In this document: one piece after another, positions 8,989 to 17,166 of the stretch
Layout of the letters: every line of letters begins with the position of its first letter
Numbering within the stretch: the stretch's first letter is position 1
DNA from: RGIG3701 sp964438515
Lineage (GTDB): Bacteria > Planctomycetota > Planctomycetia > Pirellulales > Thermoguttaceae
Direction: 5' to 3'
NCBI GenBank assembly: GCA_964438515.1
Contig: CAYTLK010000039.1
Coordinates: forward strand, 1-31,056
Length of the DNA: 31,056 nt
Notes under the pieces: model-generated
The model's input: the letters and a program-made list of their open reading frames with translations, nothing else
What the model was told of the DNA's origin: nothing
Databases searched by the model: none
Program-made: the position numbers and the translations under genes

Positions 8989-10344
8989 ATGATTTCTTGG
9001 TTTTTTAATTTTTGTTACATTATTCTTATTTTGATTTTCAGCCCTTTTTTGCTTTACAGCCGGGTTTTTCATGGAAAGTATCGCGAGGGTTTTGCTCAAA
9101 AGTTTTTCGGTTCCGCGCCGATTCTTCCAGCCGAAATGCCGTCTCGAAAACGGGTTTGGATTCATGCGGTCAGCGTCGGCGAGGTGAATTTGGCCGTCAC
9201 GATATTCAAAGAATTTCAAAAGCGTCATCCAGATTTTGAATTTGTGATTTCCACAACCTCTCAAACTGGGATGGAACTCGCACGAAAAAAGTTTCCGGAA
9301 CAGACGGTTTTTTACGCGCCTCTCGACTTTTCGTGGGCCGTTCGACGCGCGATTCGAAACATAAAACCCAATTTTCTCGTACTCATCGAACTCGAAATTT
9401 GGCCGAACCTCCTTCGAGCGGCTCGAAGCTCCGGCGTTCCGGTCGCGGTGATGAATGGACGTCTTGGAAACAAGAGTTTTCGGAATTACAGTCGAATTCG
9501 AGGCGTGATTTCGCGCGTGATGCGTCGAATTTCGCTCGTGACGGCTCAAGACGCGGCGAGTGCCGAACACTTTCAGGCGCTCGGCGTCGATTCTGAACGG
9601 GTTTTTAACGTCGGATCCATAAAATATGACGGCGCGCAGTCGGACCGAAAGAACGAAAAAACGCGCCGACTCGCCGCTTTGTGGAACATTCAGTCCGATG
9701 ATCGGATTTTTCTAGCCGGAAGTACGCAGGATCCGGAGGAAAAAATGGCGGTTGAGGTTTTTCGGCGGCTCGCACCGACCCACCCGGAATTGCGTCTCAT
9801 TTTGGTTCCGCGACATCCAGAACGGTTTGAAGAAGTGTGGAAAATGCTTGAAAATACGGAGTTTTCCGTCGTTCGAAGAGCCCAGCTGAATGAAAATCAG
9901 TCTGAAAATCAGTCTGAAAATCTGACCGAGAATCAAAATGTGAATCAAAACAAAAATCATCGGGAATCAATTCTGCTGGTCGATTGCATCGGCGAGCTGG
10001 GCGGCTGGTGGGGGACTTCGTACGTCGGTTTCGTCGGCGGAAGCATGGGGTCGCGCGGCGGTCAAAACATGTTGGAACCCGCAGCGTACGGAACGGCCGT
10101 TTCGTTTGGACCGAATACGTGGAATTTTCGGGATATTGTGACGACGCTTTTGGCGCATGAGGCGGCTGTCGTTGTGAAAAATGACGACGAAATGACCGAT
10201 TTTGTGCGTCGAACGCTCGAAGAGCCGAATTTTGCGGACGAATTAGGGGGTCGGGCGGCAAAACTGGTGGCGTCTCAGCAGGGCGCGCTCCAAAAAACGC
10301 TTGACCTTTTTGACCGAATTCTTGGAACGCACGATACGGTTTGA
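8989..10344 (+). CDS. kdtA: 3-deoxy-D-manno-octulosonic acid transferase (KdtA/WaaA)
   Basis: KdtA transfers Kdo from CMP-Kdo to the lipid A precursor on the cytoplasmic face of the inner membrane, so this organism probably makes LPS. The 451 residues begin with a membrane anchor (1-24). The N-terminal GT-B domain contains HAVSVGEVNLA with the expected catalytic Glu65, and LIELEIWPNLL. The C-terminal domain has FVGGSMGSRGGQNMLEPAA and FGPNTWNF, the CMP-Kdo-binding segment. Family members are usually about 420-430 long. The excess is explained by an Asn/Gln/Glu-rich insertion at residues 301-324. No ribosome-binding site is visible. The gene converges on the 1408-residue gene, 37 nt away. Confidence 0.95.
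   Translation: MISWFFNFCYIILILIFSPFLLYSRVFHGKYREGFAQKFFGSAPILPAEMPSRKRVWIHAVSVGEVNLAVTIFKEFQKRHPDFEFVISTTSQTGMELARKKFPEQTVFYAPLDFSWAVRRAIRNIKPNFLVLIELEIWPNLLRAARSSGVPVAVMNGRLGNKSFRNYSRIRGVISRVMRRISLVTAQDAASAEHFQALGVDSERVFNVGSIKYDGAQSDRKNEKTRRLAALWNIQSDDRIFLAGSTQDPEEKMAVEVFRRLAPTHPELRLILVPRHPERFEEVWKMLENTEFSVVRRAQLNENQSENQSENLTENQNVNQNKNHRESILLVDCIGELGGWWGTSYVGFVGGSMGSRGGQNMLEPAAYGTAVSFGPNTWNFRDIVTTLLAHEAAVVVKNDDEMTDFVRRTLEEPNFADELGGRAAKLVASQQGALQKTLDLFDRILGTHDTV
9889..9960 (+). repeat. Low-complexity Asn/Gln/Glu insertion in kdtA
   Basis: A 72-nt in-frame stretch of imperfect 12-nt units (GAAAATCAGTCT type) encodes residues 301-324 of KdtA. It lies between the strand ending VVRRAQL and the strand SILLVDCIGELGG, a loop position in the C-terminal domain. 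Confidence 0.75.
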
Positions 10345-10381
10345 ATTTTGTGCAATTAAATCGGATGGGGGTCTTAATCCC

Positions 10382-13300
10382 TCACTTTCCGCTTCCGATT
10401 CCGCGGGAATAAGCGTCAAATTGTTCCCGCCACGCTTGCGGAGCCTCAATTTTTCGCCCGCCTCGCACGGTCGGCGCACTGTTTTCGGTTTCTGTCCGAT
10501 TTTCATAACGGAAGCTGCGCGTTGTGAGTCCCAAACTTCGGAACGCGTCTTCACGTTCGCGGCGCTCGTCGGGAGTGAGCGACTCGCGACTGAGGTCCTG
10601 ATTCAGTTTTTCCCAGTGTTCGAGGAACTCGCGCGCTTCATCTCGGCTCCAACCGAGGTATTCCAAGAGGGAGTCGTCGTCCCGATCGAGTGCGTCGCGC
10701 AGATGTTCGAGCGCCAAAACCGACTGTTTTCGCGCAAAATCGACGTTTACCGCATCTTCTTTTTCGGAACTGCGCGCAAGCCCCTGCGTCCCGATGGGAC
10801 TTCGAACGTTTTCGCCGACTCCCGCTCCGCCGCTCGTCGTGGAATTGTCGGTCTTTTGCGTTTTCATTCCGGAATTTCCGTACGCCTGGCTCTGATTTCC
10901 GCCCGATTTTACGTCCGAACCGTTTCCCTGATGCTGCTGCGGGTCGGCTGAACCAGTCGGATGATCGGAAAGCGCGCTGTTTCCGCCTTTTTCACCCGTC
11001 GGACCTTCGCCGCCGCTTCCTGCTGGATTTCCCGACTCGTTCGGCGTGTTGCTTCCGTCACGCCCCACCCCCTGCTGATTCGATTGTTCTTCTGCGCCGT
11101 TTCGATTTCCGCCCCGATTTTCACCGGACCTTCCGCCTGCTTCCGTCGAATTGTCGGGTTTTATTTCGTTCTTTGATTTTCGTTCACCAGCATCTCCCTG
11201 CTGATTTCCATCCTGCGGCGACGACTGACCAGATTCCGGCTTCTTCTTTTCCTCGGACGGTCCCAACGCCTCCGGATTGCTGTTCGAATTTTCCGATTTT
11301 TCCACATTTTCGTGCTTTTGAAGCTCAATTTCCCCCTCTTTCATCGTCGCGTCGGGGGCGTCGAGCGGCTTCTGATTTTCCGAATCCTCTTTTCCGCCGT
11401 TCGGCGCGTCTTCATTCGGTTTCATTCCGCTTGAAGGTGTTGGAAGCGTTTTTTCCCGATGTTTCAAAATCTCCTCGAACGCCTCGCCCGGGTCGCTCAC
11501 GGGATCCGGCTGCGTCCCTTGCGCGTCTTGCGACTCGTTTTCGTCTGCGAGACGCGTTTCGTCCGGATTTTCCATTCCCGACGCATCTTCCGGATTTTTC
11601 AGTTCGTCCGCATCCATTTTCTCTTTTTCGGACCCCTCATAATTCGAGTCCTGCAACCCGGTTCCGTCGTAATTTTCACGCTGCGTCACCGGGTCGGGAA
11701 GGTTTTGCGCACTGTCGCTCCCGTCCTGCACACCGCTTTGCGCGTTCGTTGCGTCTTCCGGAACCTCACTGTCGGTTTTCGCGCCGCTTCCGGAAGATTT
11801 TCCCTTCCGATTCTTCTTCGGGTCCGATTTTTCCTCCTCGTTTTTCTCGTCAGAATCCTCCGCCTCGGCGCTGAGTTCCGAGCGTCCCGCGTCGTCTCGC
11901 CCCTTCTGACCGTCCGCTTTCTGACTGGAATCCGTTACACCCGAATTATTTTCTCCATCCTCGTCATTTTCGCCATTTTCGCCATTTTGATTCGGTTTGG
12001 AACCCTCCTGCTTCGAATTCGACCCGTCTTGATTCGGTTTGGAACCCTCTTGATTCGAATTCGAACCATCCTGATTCGGTTTGGAACCGTTTTGCGACGA
12101 TTTTTCTTCACTGTTTGATTTTCGATTGTTTGTATTCTGTTTTTCGTCTCCTTTTTCTCCAGCTTTCGCAGAATCGTCGGCTTTTTCAGGTTCCTTCTGC
12201 GCCTCTTTTTCTGAAAGCGGGTCGAAACCTTCAGGCGCCAGCTTGGGTTTCGAGGTTCGAGGCGCGTCCGAGTTTTTCTCTCCGTTCGTCCCTGAATTTT
12301 GGTCTGAATTTTGGTCTGAATTCCGTTCCGAATTTTGTTCCGAATTCTGCTCTGATTCCGACCCCGATTGAGACTTCTGACCGTCTGCGGATTTCTGAGA
12401 GTCCGTCGATTTTTGACCGTCCGTCGATTTTCCGGAACTTTCTGAAGAATTTCCGGCGCCGCTTTCCCCTTGAGCGTCGTCTTTGTTTTTTGTTTCGTTT
12501 TTTCTTTTATTTTCGTTCGATTCTTTTGATTCGTTTTTTGAATCTGCACCTTCTTTTTCAGACGCACTCTCGGACGCGCGTTCCGACTCTTTTTCCTCCT
12601 CCGTTTTAGACTCGTTTTCTGACGTCTTTTGCGGCTCCGGCTCCTCGTTTTCGAGCGTCTCGCCCGACATTTTCGCATCCTCCATGAAGGATTCCGCGCC
12701 GGATTTCAACGGATTTTCTTTCACTTCCGGAAAATCCGCAGAAACGGGAAAAGCGGTGTCGTTCGAAGCTCCATCCGCGTTCTCGCTCGCGCTTTCGTCC
12801 GGATTTTCGGCTGCATTTTCGTCTAAATCTTCCGAATTTTCTGAATTTACGGTCTCCGTTTCGTCGGAAACGCACAGAGTTCGAGCGTCTGTTGCGCAGC
12901 GGTTTGCGGTCGGCTTGCAAGTATCTGCCGCCTCAATCCACCAAAGAATTTCGTCCCCCTCCTGCAGCCCCCAGTCGGCCGGCACGAACGAAAAAGTCCC
13001 GACGAACGGCGTTTTCAACCCTTCCGCCCCTTCCGGAAGGTTCAAAATCGGCGGAATATGCAGCCGTTTTCCTTTCCAGGTCGCGCAAAACGCCGCCGCC
13101 CGCAAACCAAAATCGGAGTCCGAAGCTTCAAAAGTCACTTCGGCGCTCTGCGTCATTTTCACCCCCGTCCCGTCTTCCGGCCCGGACGTAATTTGAATTT
13201 CGGGAGCCGCATCCGACTGAATTTCCCACATATAAACAAGCGGTTTTGAATTTTCCACACCCGTCTGATTTTCAAAAATAAATCGAGCAAAATACAATTC

Positions 13301-14608
13301 TTTTCGTTCAAAATTCTCCGATGTTCCAAAAAACGCATTGGTGAATGGAATCGCCGCATGAAAACGAGTCGAAGACGGACTCCCGTTTTGAATATCAGGG
13401 CTCATGAAAATGTTTTTCGTACGATTTGTTCGACGCTGCGTCACGCTCATTTTTACGTGTTTTGCCGCCTCACTCGTTTCGACTTTGATCGACACTCGCG
13501 AGCCTTCCAAACCGCGCAGATCGCCAGATTTCTGGCGCACGACCGGAAGATTCGTGTAGGAAGGCGGCGCAAGCGTAATTTCCTCGACGCGGACCGCAAG
13601 CGGCGGAAGAACGGAAACGGAAAAAGTCGGCGAAACGGCGTCTCCTGCGGCGATTTTCCACGTGAGATTCTGCTGCATTCCCGCCCCGTTTTCGTCCAAA
13701 TTTACCGACCAGAAATTTGTACCGTTTTCGGAATTCGACTCTTCGTTCATCGGAAGCGGCGCGTTCACGAACTTTTTATCGTACGAAGTGTAATATAAAA
13801 TCGGCGTCTCGTCGGGCCGCAGATGCGTGATTTTTGCGCTGATTTTCAGTTTTTCGCCCTCATATACGACCGCATTTTGAGGCGAAATCCGCAGGATTCG
13901 TACGCGAGTCGGCGCCGAAATGTCGCACCACGGAAAAAGCGTCCGTCCCACACTGCGCAGCGTACTTTTGGGCGAAAGAATTCCATACATTAAAAAGCAG
14001 AGCGCGACGCACCCCACGGCGAGCGTCAGGCGGCGCGTGGAGGTTCGTGAAACGGTTTTTTCCGGCTGAACGGATGCGAGATTCGCGGCTGTTTGACGTT
14101 CAAGAATCCGTAAAACACGGCGTTCGAGCGACGTTTGCACCGATCGGAAATTTTCGTCCCCCGCGAGGGACAGAAGGTTCAACAGTCCATTTTTCAAGCC
14201 GGGCTGCGAGGTTTCAATCACGGCGGCGACATGAAGCGGATTGATTTTCCAGCGTAAAAAAGGGAGAATCCGTTTCCAAAAAACCCAAATCCACGTTCCG
14301 ACGCCTCCGAACCAGAGCAAAACGCGCAGGGCCGCGGGGAGTCCGCCGTTCCAGAACCAGTGTTCCGTCAAAACGCACAGCCAGAAAAACACGAGCGTTC
14401 CGGCGGCGAGCTGAAGCGTTGGGCGCAGAATTTCCTCACGACGCAGTTCGCGGGCCGTTTCTAACAACACCTTTTCGATGGTTTTGGGAATCGGATGCTT
14501 CTGCGGCGGGTCCTGCGGTTGCTTCTGCGAAAACGTTTCCTCTTTCTGTTCGTCGGACGCAGGAAGCGGAGGCGGCAGCGGAATTTCTTTCTGACTGGAA
14601 TTGGACAT
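10382..14608 (-). CDS. Giant membrane protein with long low-complexity region (DUF4175-like)
   Basis: The 1408-residue protein has membrane segments at about 65-86, 91-114 and 193-212. Beta-rich probable extracytoplasmic domains follow at about 230-560. A hydrophilic stretch of roughly 700 residues (about 575-1280) is rich in Glu, Asn, Ser, Lys, Asp, Gln and Gly. A helical end comes after about 1300, with LRDALDRDDDSLLEYLGWSRDEAREF. The layout resembles the large DUF4175-type proteins of planctomycetes; that label is from memory and tentative. Function is unknown, and a cell-envelope role is inferred from topology. No Shine-Dalgarno element precedes the ATG. A TATAAT at 14619-14624 lies only about 10 nt upstream, so the message could be leaderless. 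The frame is uninterrupted despite many internal repeats. Confidence 0.85.
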   Translation of the reverse strand: MSNSSQKEIPLPPPLPASDEQKEETFSQKQPQDPPQKHPIPKTIEKVLLETARELRREEILRPTLQLAAGTLVFFWLCVLTEHWFWNGGLPAALRVLLWFGGVGTWIWVFWKRILPFLRWKINPLHVAAVIETSQPGLKNGLLNLLSLAGDENFRSVQTSLERRVLRILERQTAANLASVQPEKTVSRTSTRRLTLAVGCVALCFLMYGILSPKSTLRSVGRTLFPWCDISAPTRVRILRISPQNAVVYEGEKLKISAKITHLRPDETPILYYTSYDKKFVNAPLPMNEESNSENGTNFWSVNLDENGAGMQQNLTWKIAAGDAVSPTFSVSVLPPLAVRVEEITLAPPSYTNLPVVRQKSGDLRGLEGSRVSIKVETSEAAKHVKMSVTQRRTNRTKNIFMSPDIQNGSPSSTRFHAAIPFTNAFFGTSENFERKELYFARFIFENQTGVENSKPLVYMWEIQSDAAPEIQITSGPEDGTGVKMTQSAEVTFEASDSDFGLRAAAFCATWKGKRLHIPPILNLPEGAEGLKTPFVGTFSFVPADWGLQEGDEILWWIEAADTCKPTANRCATDARTLCVSDETETVNSENSEDLDENAAENPDESASENADGASNDTAFPVSADFPEVKENPLKSGAESFMEDAKMSGETLENEEPEPQKTSENESKTEEEKESERASESASEKEGADSKNESKESNENKRKNETKNKDDAQGESGAGNSSESSGKSTDGQKSTDSQKSADGQKSQSGSESEQNSEQNSERNSDQNSDQNSGTNGEKNSDAPRTSKPKLAPEGFDPLSEKEAQKEPEKADDSAKAGEKGDEKQNTNNRKSNSEEKSSQNGSKPNQDGSNSNQEGSKPNQDGSNSKQEGSKPNQNGENGENDEDGENNSGVTDSSQKADGQKGRDDAGRSELSAEAEDSDEKNEEEKSDPKKNRKGKSSGSGAKTDSEVPEDATNAQSGVQDGSDSAQNLPDPVTQRENYDGTGLQDSNYEGSEKEKMDADELKNPEDASGMENPDETRLADENESQDAQGTQPDPVSDPGEAFEEILKHREKTLPTPSSGMKPNEDAPNGGKEDSENQKPLDAPDATMKEGEIELQKHENVEKSENSNSNPEALGPSEEKKKPESGQSSPQDGNQQGDAGERKSKNEIKPDNSTEAGGRSGENRGGNRNGAEEQSNQQGVGRDGSNTPNESGNPAGSGGEGPTGEKGGNSALSDHPTGSADPQQHQGNGSDVKSGGNQSQAYGNSGMKTQKTDNSTTSGGAGVGENVRSPIGTQGLARSSEKEDAVNVDFARKQSVLALEHLRDALDRDDDSLLEYLGWSRDEAREFLEHWEKLNQDLSRESLTPDERREREDAFRSLGLTTRSFRYENRTETENSAPTVRGGRKIEAPQAWREQFDAYSRGIGSGK
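11988..12090 (-). repeat. 42-nt tandem repeats in the low-complexity region
   Basis: Two units (11988-12029 and 12030-12071) and a partial third encode a 14-residue Ser/Lys/Pro/Asn/Gln/Asp/Gly motif (SKPNQDGSNSNQEG type). Each is followed seamlessly by the next. The adjacent bases 11960-11987 contain 9-nt units coding Gly-Glu-Asn. Confidence 0.8.
12289..12360 (-). repeat. 12-nt tandem repeats coding Asn-Ser-Glu/Asp-Gln
   Basis: Five to six imperfect 12-nt units, the clearest at 12301-12348, encode SEQNSERNSDQNSDQNS-type sequence in the 1408-residue protein. A related Gly-Gln-Lys-Ser series (DGQKSTDSQKSADGQKS) lies just upstream in the protein, near 12360-12430. Confidence 0.75.
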
Positions 14609-14877
14609 CTACAATATTATTATATATAAAGTGCGGCGGAAACCGAAACGCGGGGGGAGAAATGAAACACATTCTTCCTATTTTACACCAAAATGGCGGT
14701 TTTTGCCAGATGAAAACGGGAAAAGGGAATAAAATTTCCAAAAATTTCAAAATTTCTGACATTTTGTCAGTCTGAAGGAAAAGAAAGCAAAAAGATGAAA
14801 AAAATAGAAACCCATTTCGTTCGGTAAATCACGGCACATAAAACGCCAGATACAAATTTTTAATTTTTTAGATGCGA
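14609..14877. other. Intergenic region between the divergent giant-protein gene and dnaK
   Basis: This AT-rich, non-coding stretch has one clear element: a short palindrome, CTGACA-TTT-TGTCAG at 14756-14770, which could be a small operator or hairpin. No gene was recognised in either direction. Confidence 0.5.
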
Positions 14878-14905
14878 CTGACACGGCATTTGCATTTAGT
14901 ATATT
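14878..14905 (+). promoter_or_regulatory. Sigma-70-type promoter of dnaK
   Basis: CTGACA at 14878-14883 and TATATT at 14900-14905 are separated by 16 nt. Transcription would start near 14912, leaving a leader of about 175 nt before dnaK. No CIRCE element (TTAGCACTC inverted repeat) and no sigma-32-type promoter were seen. Confidence 0.5.
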
Positions 14906-14956
14906 CATACGACAAAAGCGGTGATGAGCCGCGAGGATATTATACGAACACTATTT

Positions 14957-15031
14957 TGAATTTCAGTTTTCCCGTCCGCCGTTGGAGCTGCGCACTACGG
15001 CTCCTGCAGTCTTTATGAAAACTGAATTTCA
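14957..15031 (+). promoter_or_regulatory. Long stem-loop in the dnaK leader
   Basis: A 15-bp inverted repeat with one mismatch pairs 14957-14971 with 15017-15031. Its 45-nt apical part contains a nested hairpin, GGAGC at 14984-14988 with GCTCC at 15000-15004. The CTCCT at 15001-15005 is also complementary to the AGGAG of the dnaK ribosome-binding site (15073-15077), so two mutually exclusive pairings are possible. Regulatory function, for example temperature sensing, is inference. Confidence 0.55.
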
Positions 15032-15086
15032 TTGTAGAACCAGCATAGAAATCAGAAATTACTGAATATAAAAGGAGATTTGAATT

Positions 15087-17051
15087 ATGGCACAGGGCGA
15101 AAAAATCATTGGTATCGACTTGGGAACAACCAACTCGGTGGTGGCGGTCATGGAAGGCAGCGAGCCGAAAGTGATTGCAAACGCAGAAGGAAACCGACTG
15201 ACCCCGAGCGTTGTTGCATTTACCGACAATGAAGAGGTTTTGGTGGGCGAGCTTGCGCGTCGTCAGGCCGTGACGAACCCGCTGCGAACGATCAGCTCGA
15301 TTAAACGTTTCATGGGTCGTCGTCACAGCGAAGTGGGCGACGAGGAAAAGACGATTCCGTACAAGGTCATCGGCGGTCCGAGCGACTACGTGAAAGTGGA
15401 AGTGGACGGAAAGCAGTTCACGCCTCCGGAAATCTCGGCCAAAATCCTTCGAAAACTCAAGGAATCGGCTGAAGCTTACTTGGGACACAAAGTGAATAAG
15501 GCCGTCATTACGGTGCCGGCGTACTTCAACGATGCGCAGCGTCAGGCGACGAAAGACGCGGGACAAATCGCGGGTCTTGAAGTGATGCGAATCATCAACG
15601 AACCGACTGCGGCGTCTTTGGCGTACGGACTCGACAAGAAAAATGAAGAAAAAATTTGCGTCTTCGACCTCGGCGGAGGAACGTTCGATGTTTCCATTTT
15701 GAACGTTGCGGAAGGCGTCTGTCAGGTGGTCAGCACGAGCGGCGACGGTCACTTGGGCGGCGACGATTTCGACAATATGCTTGTGAATTACGTCGCGGAC
15801 AAATTCCGGGCCGCAAACGGTATCGACCTGCGAAAGGATCCGATGTCCCTCCAGCGTCTGCAGGAAGCCTGCGAGAAAGCAAAGAAGGAATTGAGTTCTG
15901 CCGCAACGACCGACATCAATCTTCCGTTCATCACGGCCGACGCGACGGGACCGAAGCATTTGATGGAAAAAATCACGCGCGCTCAGTTCGAACAGCTCGT
16001 GAACAACCTCGTCGAACGATGCCGCGGACCGGTGAATCAGTGTCTGCGCGACGCACACATGAATGCGTCGGAAATCGACGAAGTCGTGCTGGTCGGCGGT
16101 TCGAGCCGAATCCCGATGGTGCAGGAACTCGTGAAAAAGATTTTCGGAAAAGACCCGCACAAGGGCGTGAATCCCGATGAAGTTGTGGCGATCGGCGCTG
16201 CAATTCAGGGCGGTGTTTTGAGCGGTGAAGTGAACGACATTCTGCTGCTTGATGTGACGCCGCTGACGCTCGGAATTGAAACGCTGGGCGGTGTAATGAC
16301 GTCGCTCGTCGAACGCAATACGACGATTCCGACCACGAAAAAGCAGGTCTTCAGCACGGCTGAGGACAATCAGGGCGCTGTGACGGTCCGCGTCTTCCAG
16401 GGCGAACGACCGATGGCTGCCGACAACCGACTGCTCGGGCAGTTCAATCTCGATGGAATTCCTGCGGCTCCGCGTGGAATCCCGCAGATTGAGGTGTGTT
16501 TCGACATCGACTCGAACGGTATTCTGAATGTGTCCGCGAAGGACCTCGGAACCAATCGTGAGACGAAAGTCCGTATCGAACAGTCTTCCGGTTTGTCGGA
16601 TGATGAAATCAAAAAGATGCAGCGCGACGCGGAAGCGCATGCTGCGGAGGACAAAAACCGTCGTGAACTGGCGGAAGAACGCAACAAGGCGGAATCGATG
16701 TGCTGGAATCTCGAAAAGATGATGAAGGACAACGAGGCCTCCGTGACCGAAGCGGACAAAGCGGCAATCAATCCCGCAATCGAAAAAGTCCGTGAGGCCG
16801 CGAAGGGTGAAGACCTCGAAGCGATTAAGTCGGCCGTGAACTCGCTCGAACAGGCGTCGCACGCCTTTGCAACGCAGCTCTATCAGAAAGCCGCCGCGGC
16901 ACAGCAGGCTGCGGGTGCCGCCGGCGCCGCAGGACCGCAGGGATTCAACGCCGGACCGGGTTTCAACGGAACGGCCGCGGATGCTGCGGACGCGAAACAG
17001 GGTACAAAACAGGATGACGACACAATCGACGCCGATTTTGAAGTGAAATGA
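15087..17051 (+). CDS. dnaK: Molecular chaperone DnaK (Hsp70)
   Basis: The 654-residue ATP-dependent chaperone has every Hsp70 signature: IGIDLGTTNS (8-17), the Walker-like FDLGGGTFDVSI (about 192-203), INEPTAASLAYG just before it, and LVGGSSRIPMVQ (about 334-345). The substrate-binding domain includes the DVTPLTLGIET strand. The tail is Ala/Gly-rich and ends DADFEVK. The start is fixed by AAAGGAG at 15071-15077, 9 nt upstream. dnaJ and grpE are absent from the window; clpB follows, a natural partner in disaggregation. A hairpin with a T-run separates the two, so clpB expression may depend on read-through or its own promoter. Confidence 0.98.
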   Translation: MAQGEKIIGIDLGTTNSVVAVMEGSEPKVIANAEGNRLTPSVVAFTDNEEVLVGELARRQAVTNPLRTISSIKRFMGRRHSEVGDEEKTIPYKVIGGPSDYVKVEVDGKQFTPPEISAKILRKLKESAEAYLGHKVNKAVITVPAYFNDAQRQATKDAGQIAGLEVMRIINEPTAASLAYGLDKKNEEKICVFDLGGGTFDVSILNVAEGVCQVVSTSGDGHLGGDDFDNMLVNYVADKFRAANGIDLRKDPMSLQRLQEACEKAKKELSSAATTDINLPFITADATGPKHLMEKITRAQFEQLVNNLVERCRGPVNQCLRDAHMNASEIDEVVLVGGSSRIPMVQELVKKIFGKDPHKGVNPDEVVAIGAAIQGGVLSGEVNDILLLDVTPLTLGIETLGGVMTSLVERNTTIPTTKKQVFSTAEDNQGAVTVRVFQGERPMAADNRLLGQFNLDGIPAAPRGIPQIEVCFDIDSNGILNVSAKDLGTNRETKVRIEQSSGLSDDEIKKMQRDAEAHAAEDKNRRELAEERNKAESMCWNLEKMMKDNEASVTEADKAAINPAIEKVREAAKGEDLEAIKSAVNSLEQASHAFATQLYQKAAAAQQAAGAAGAAGPQGFNAGPGFNGTAADAADAKQGTKQDDDTIDADFEVK

Positions 17052-17061
17052 TTTCGCCCTG

Positions 17062-17108
17062 ACAGCGCCGTGCCAGAAGAGTTTTTCGTAAGGTTCGGCG
17101 CTGTTTTT
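17062..17108 (+). terminator. Rho-independent terminator after dnaK
   Basis: A perfect 9-bp stem pairs 17062-17070 (ACAGCGCCG) with 17096-17104 (CGGCGCTGT), with a 25-nt loop and a following T-run. It sits 11 nt after the dnaK stop. The long loop may make it leaky, giving less clpB than dnaK. Confidence 0.7.
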
Positions 17109-17166
17109 ATGCACATCGGGATTCAAACGTCCAACGCTTGAGTCCCTGAAAAGGAGAAACAAAATC

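Noticed and set aside
10690..11874. A 394-codon forward frame inside the 1408-residue reverse gene
   Set aside because: Its Arg/Phe/Pro/Ser-rich composition is the mirror of the Glu/Asn/Ser-rich sense repeats. It has no motif or ribosome-binding site.
11988..12360. Possible CRISPR-like array
   Set aside because: Repeats are adjacent without unique spacers and keep the reading frame of a protein.
14878..15086. CIRCE/HrcA operator or sigma-32 promoter before dnaK
   Set aside because: The TTAGCACTC-N9-GAGTGCTAA element and the CTTGAAA/CCCCAT pair are absent. The inverted repeat found here is a different sequence with a 45-nt spacer.
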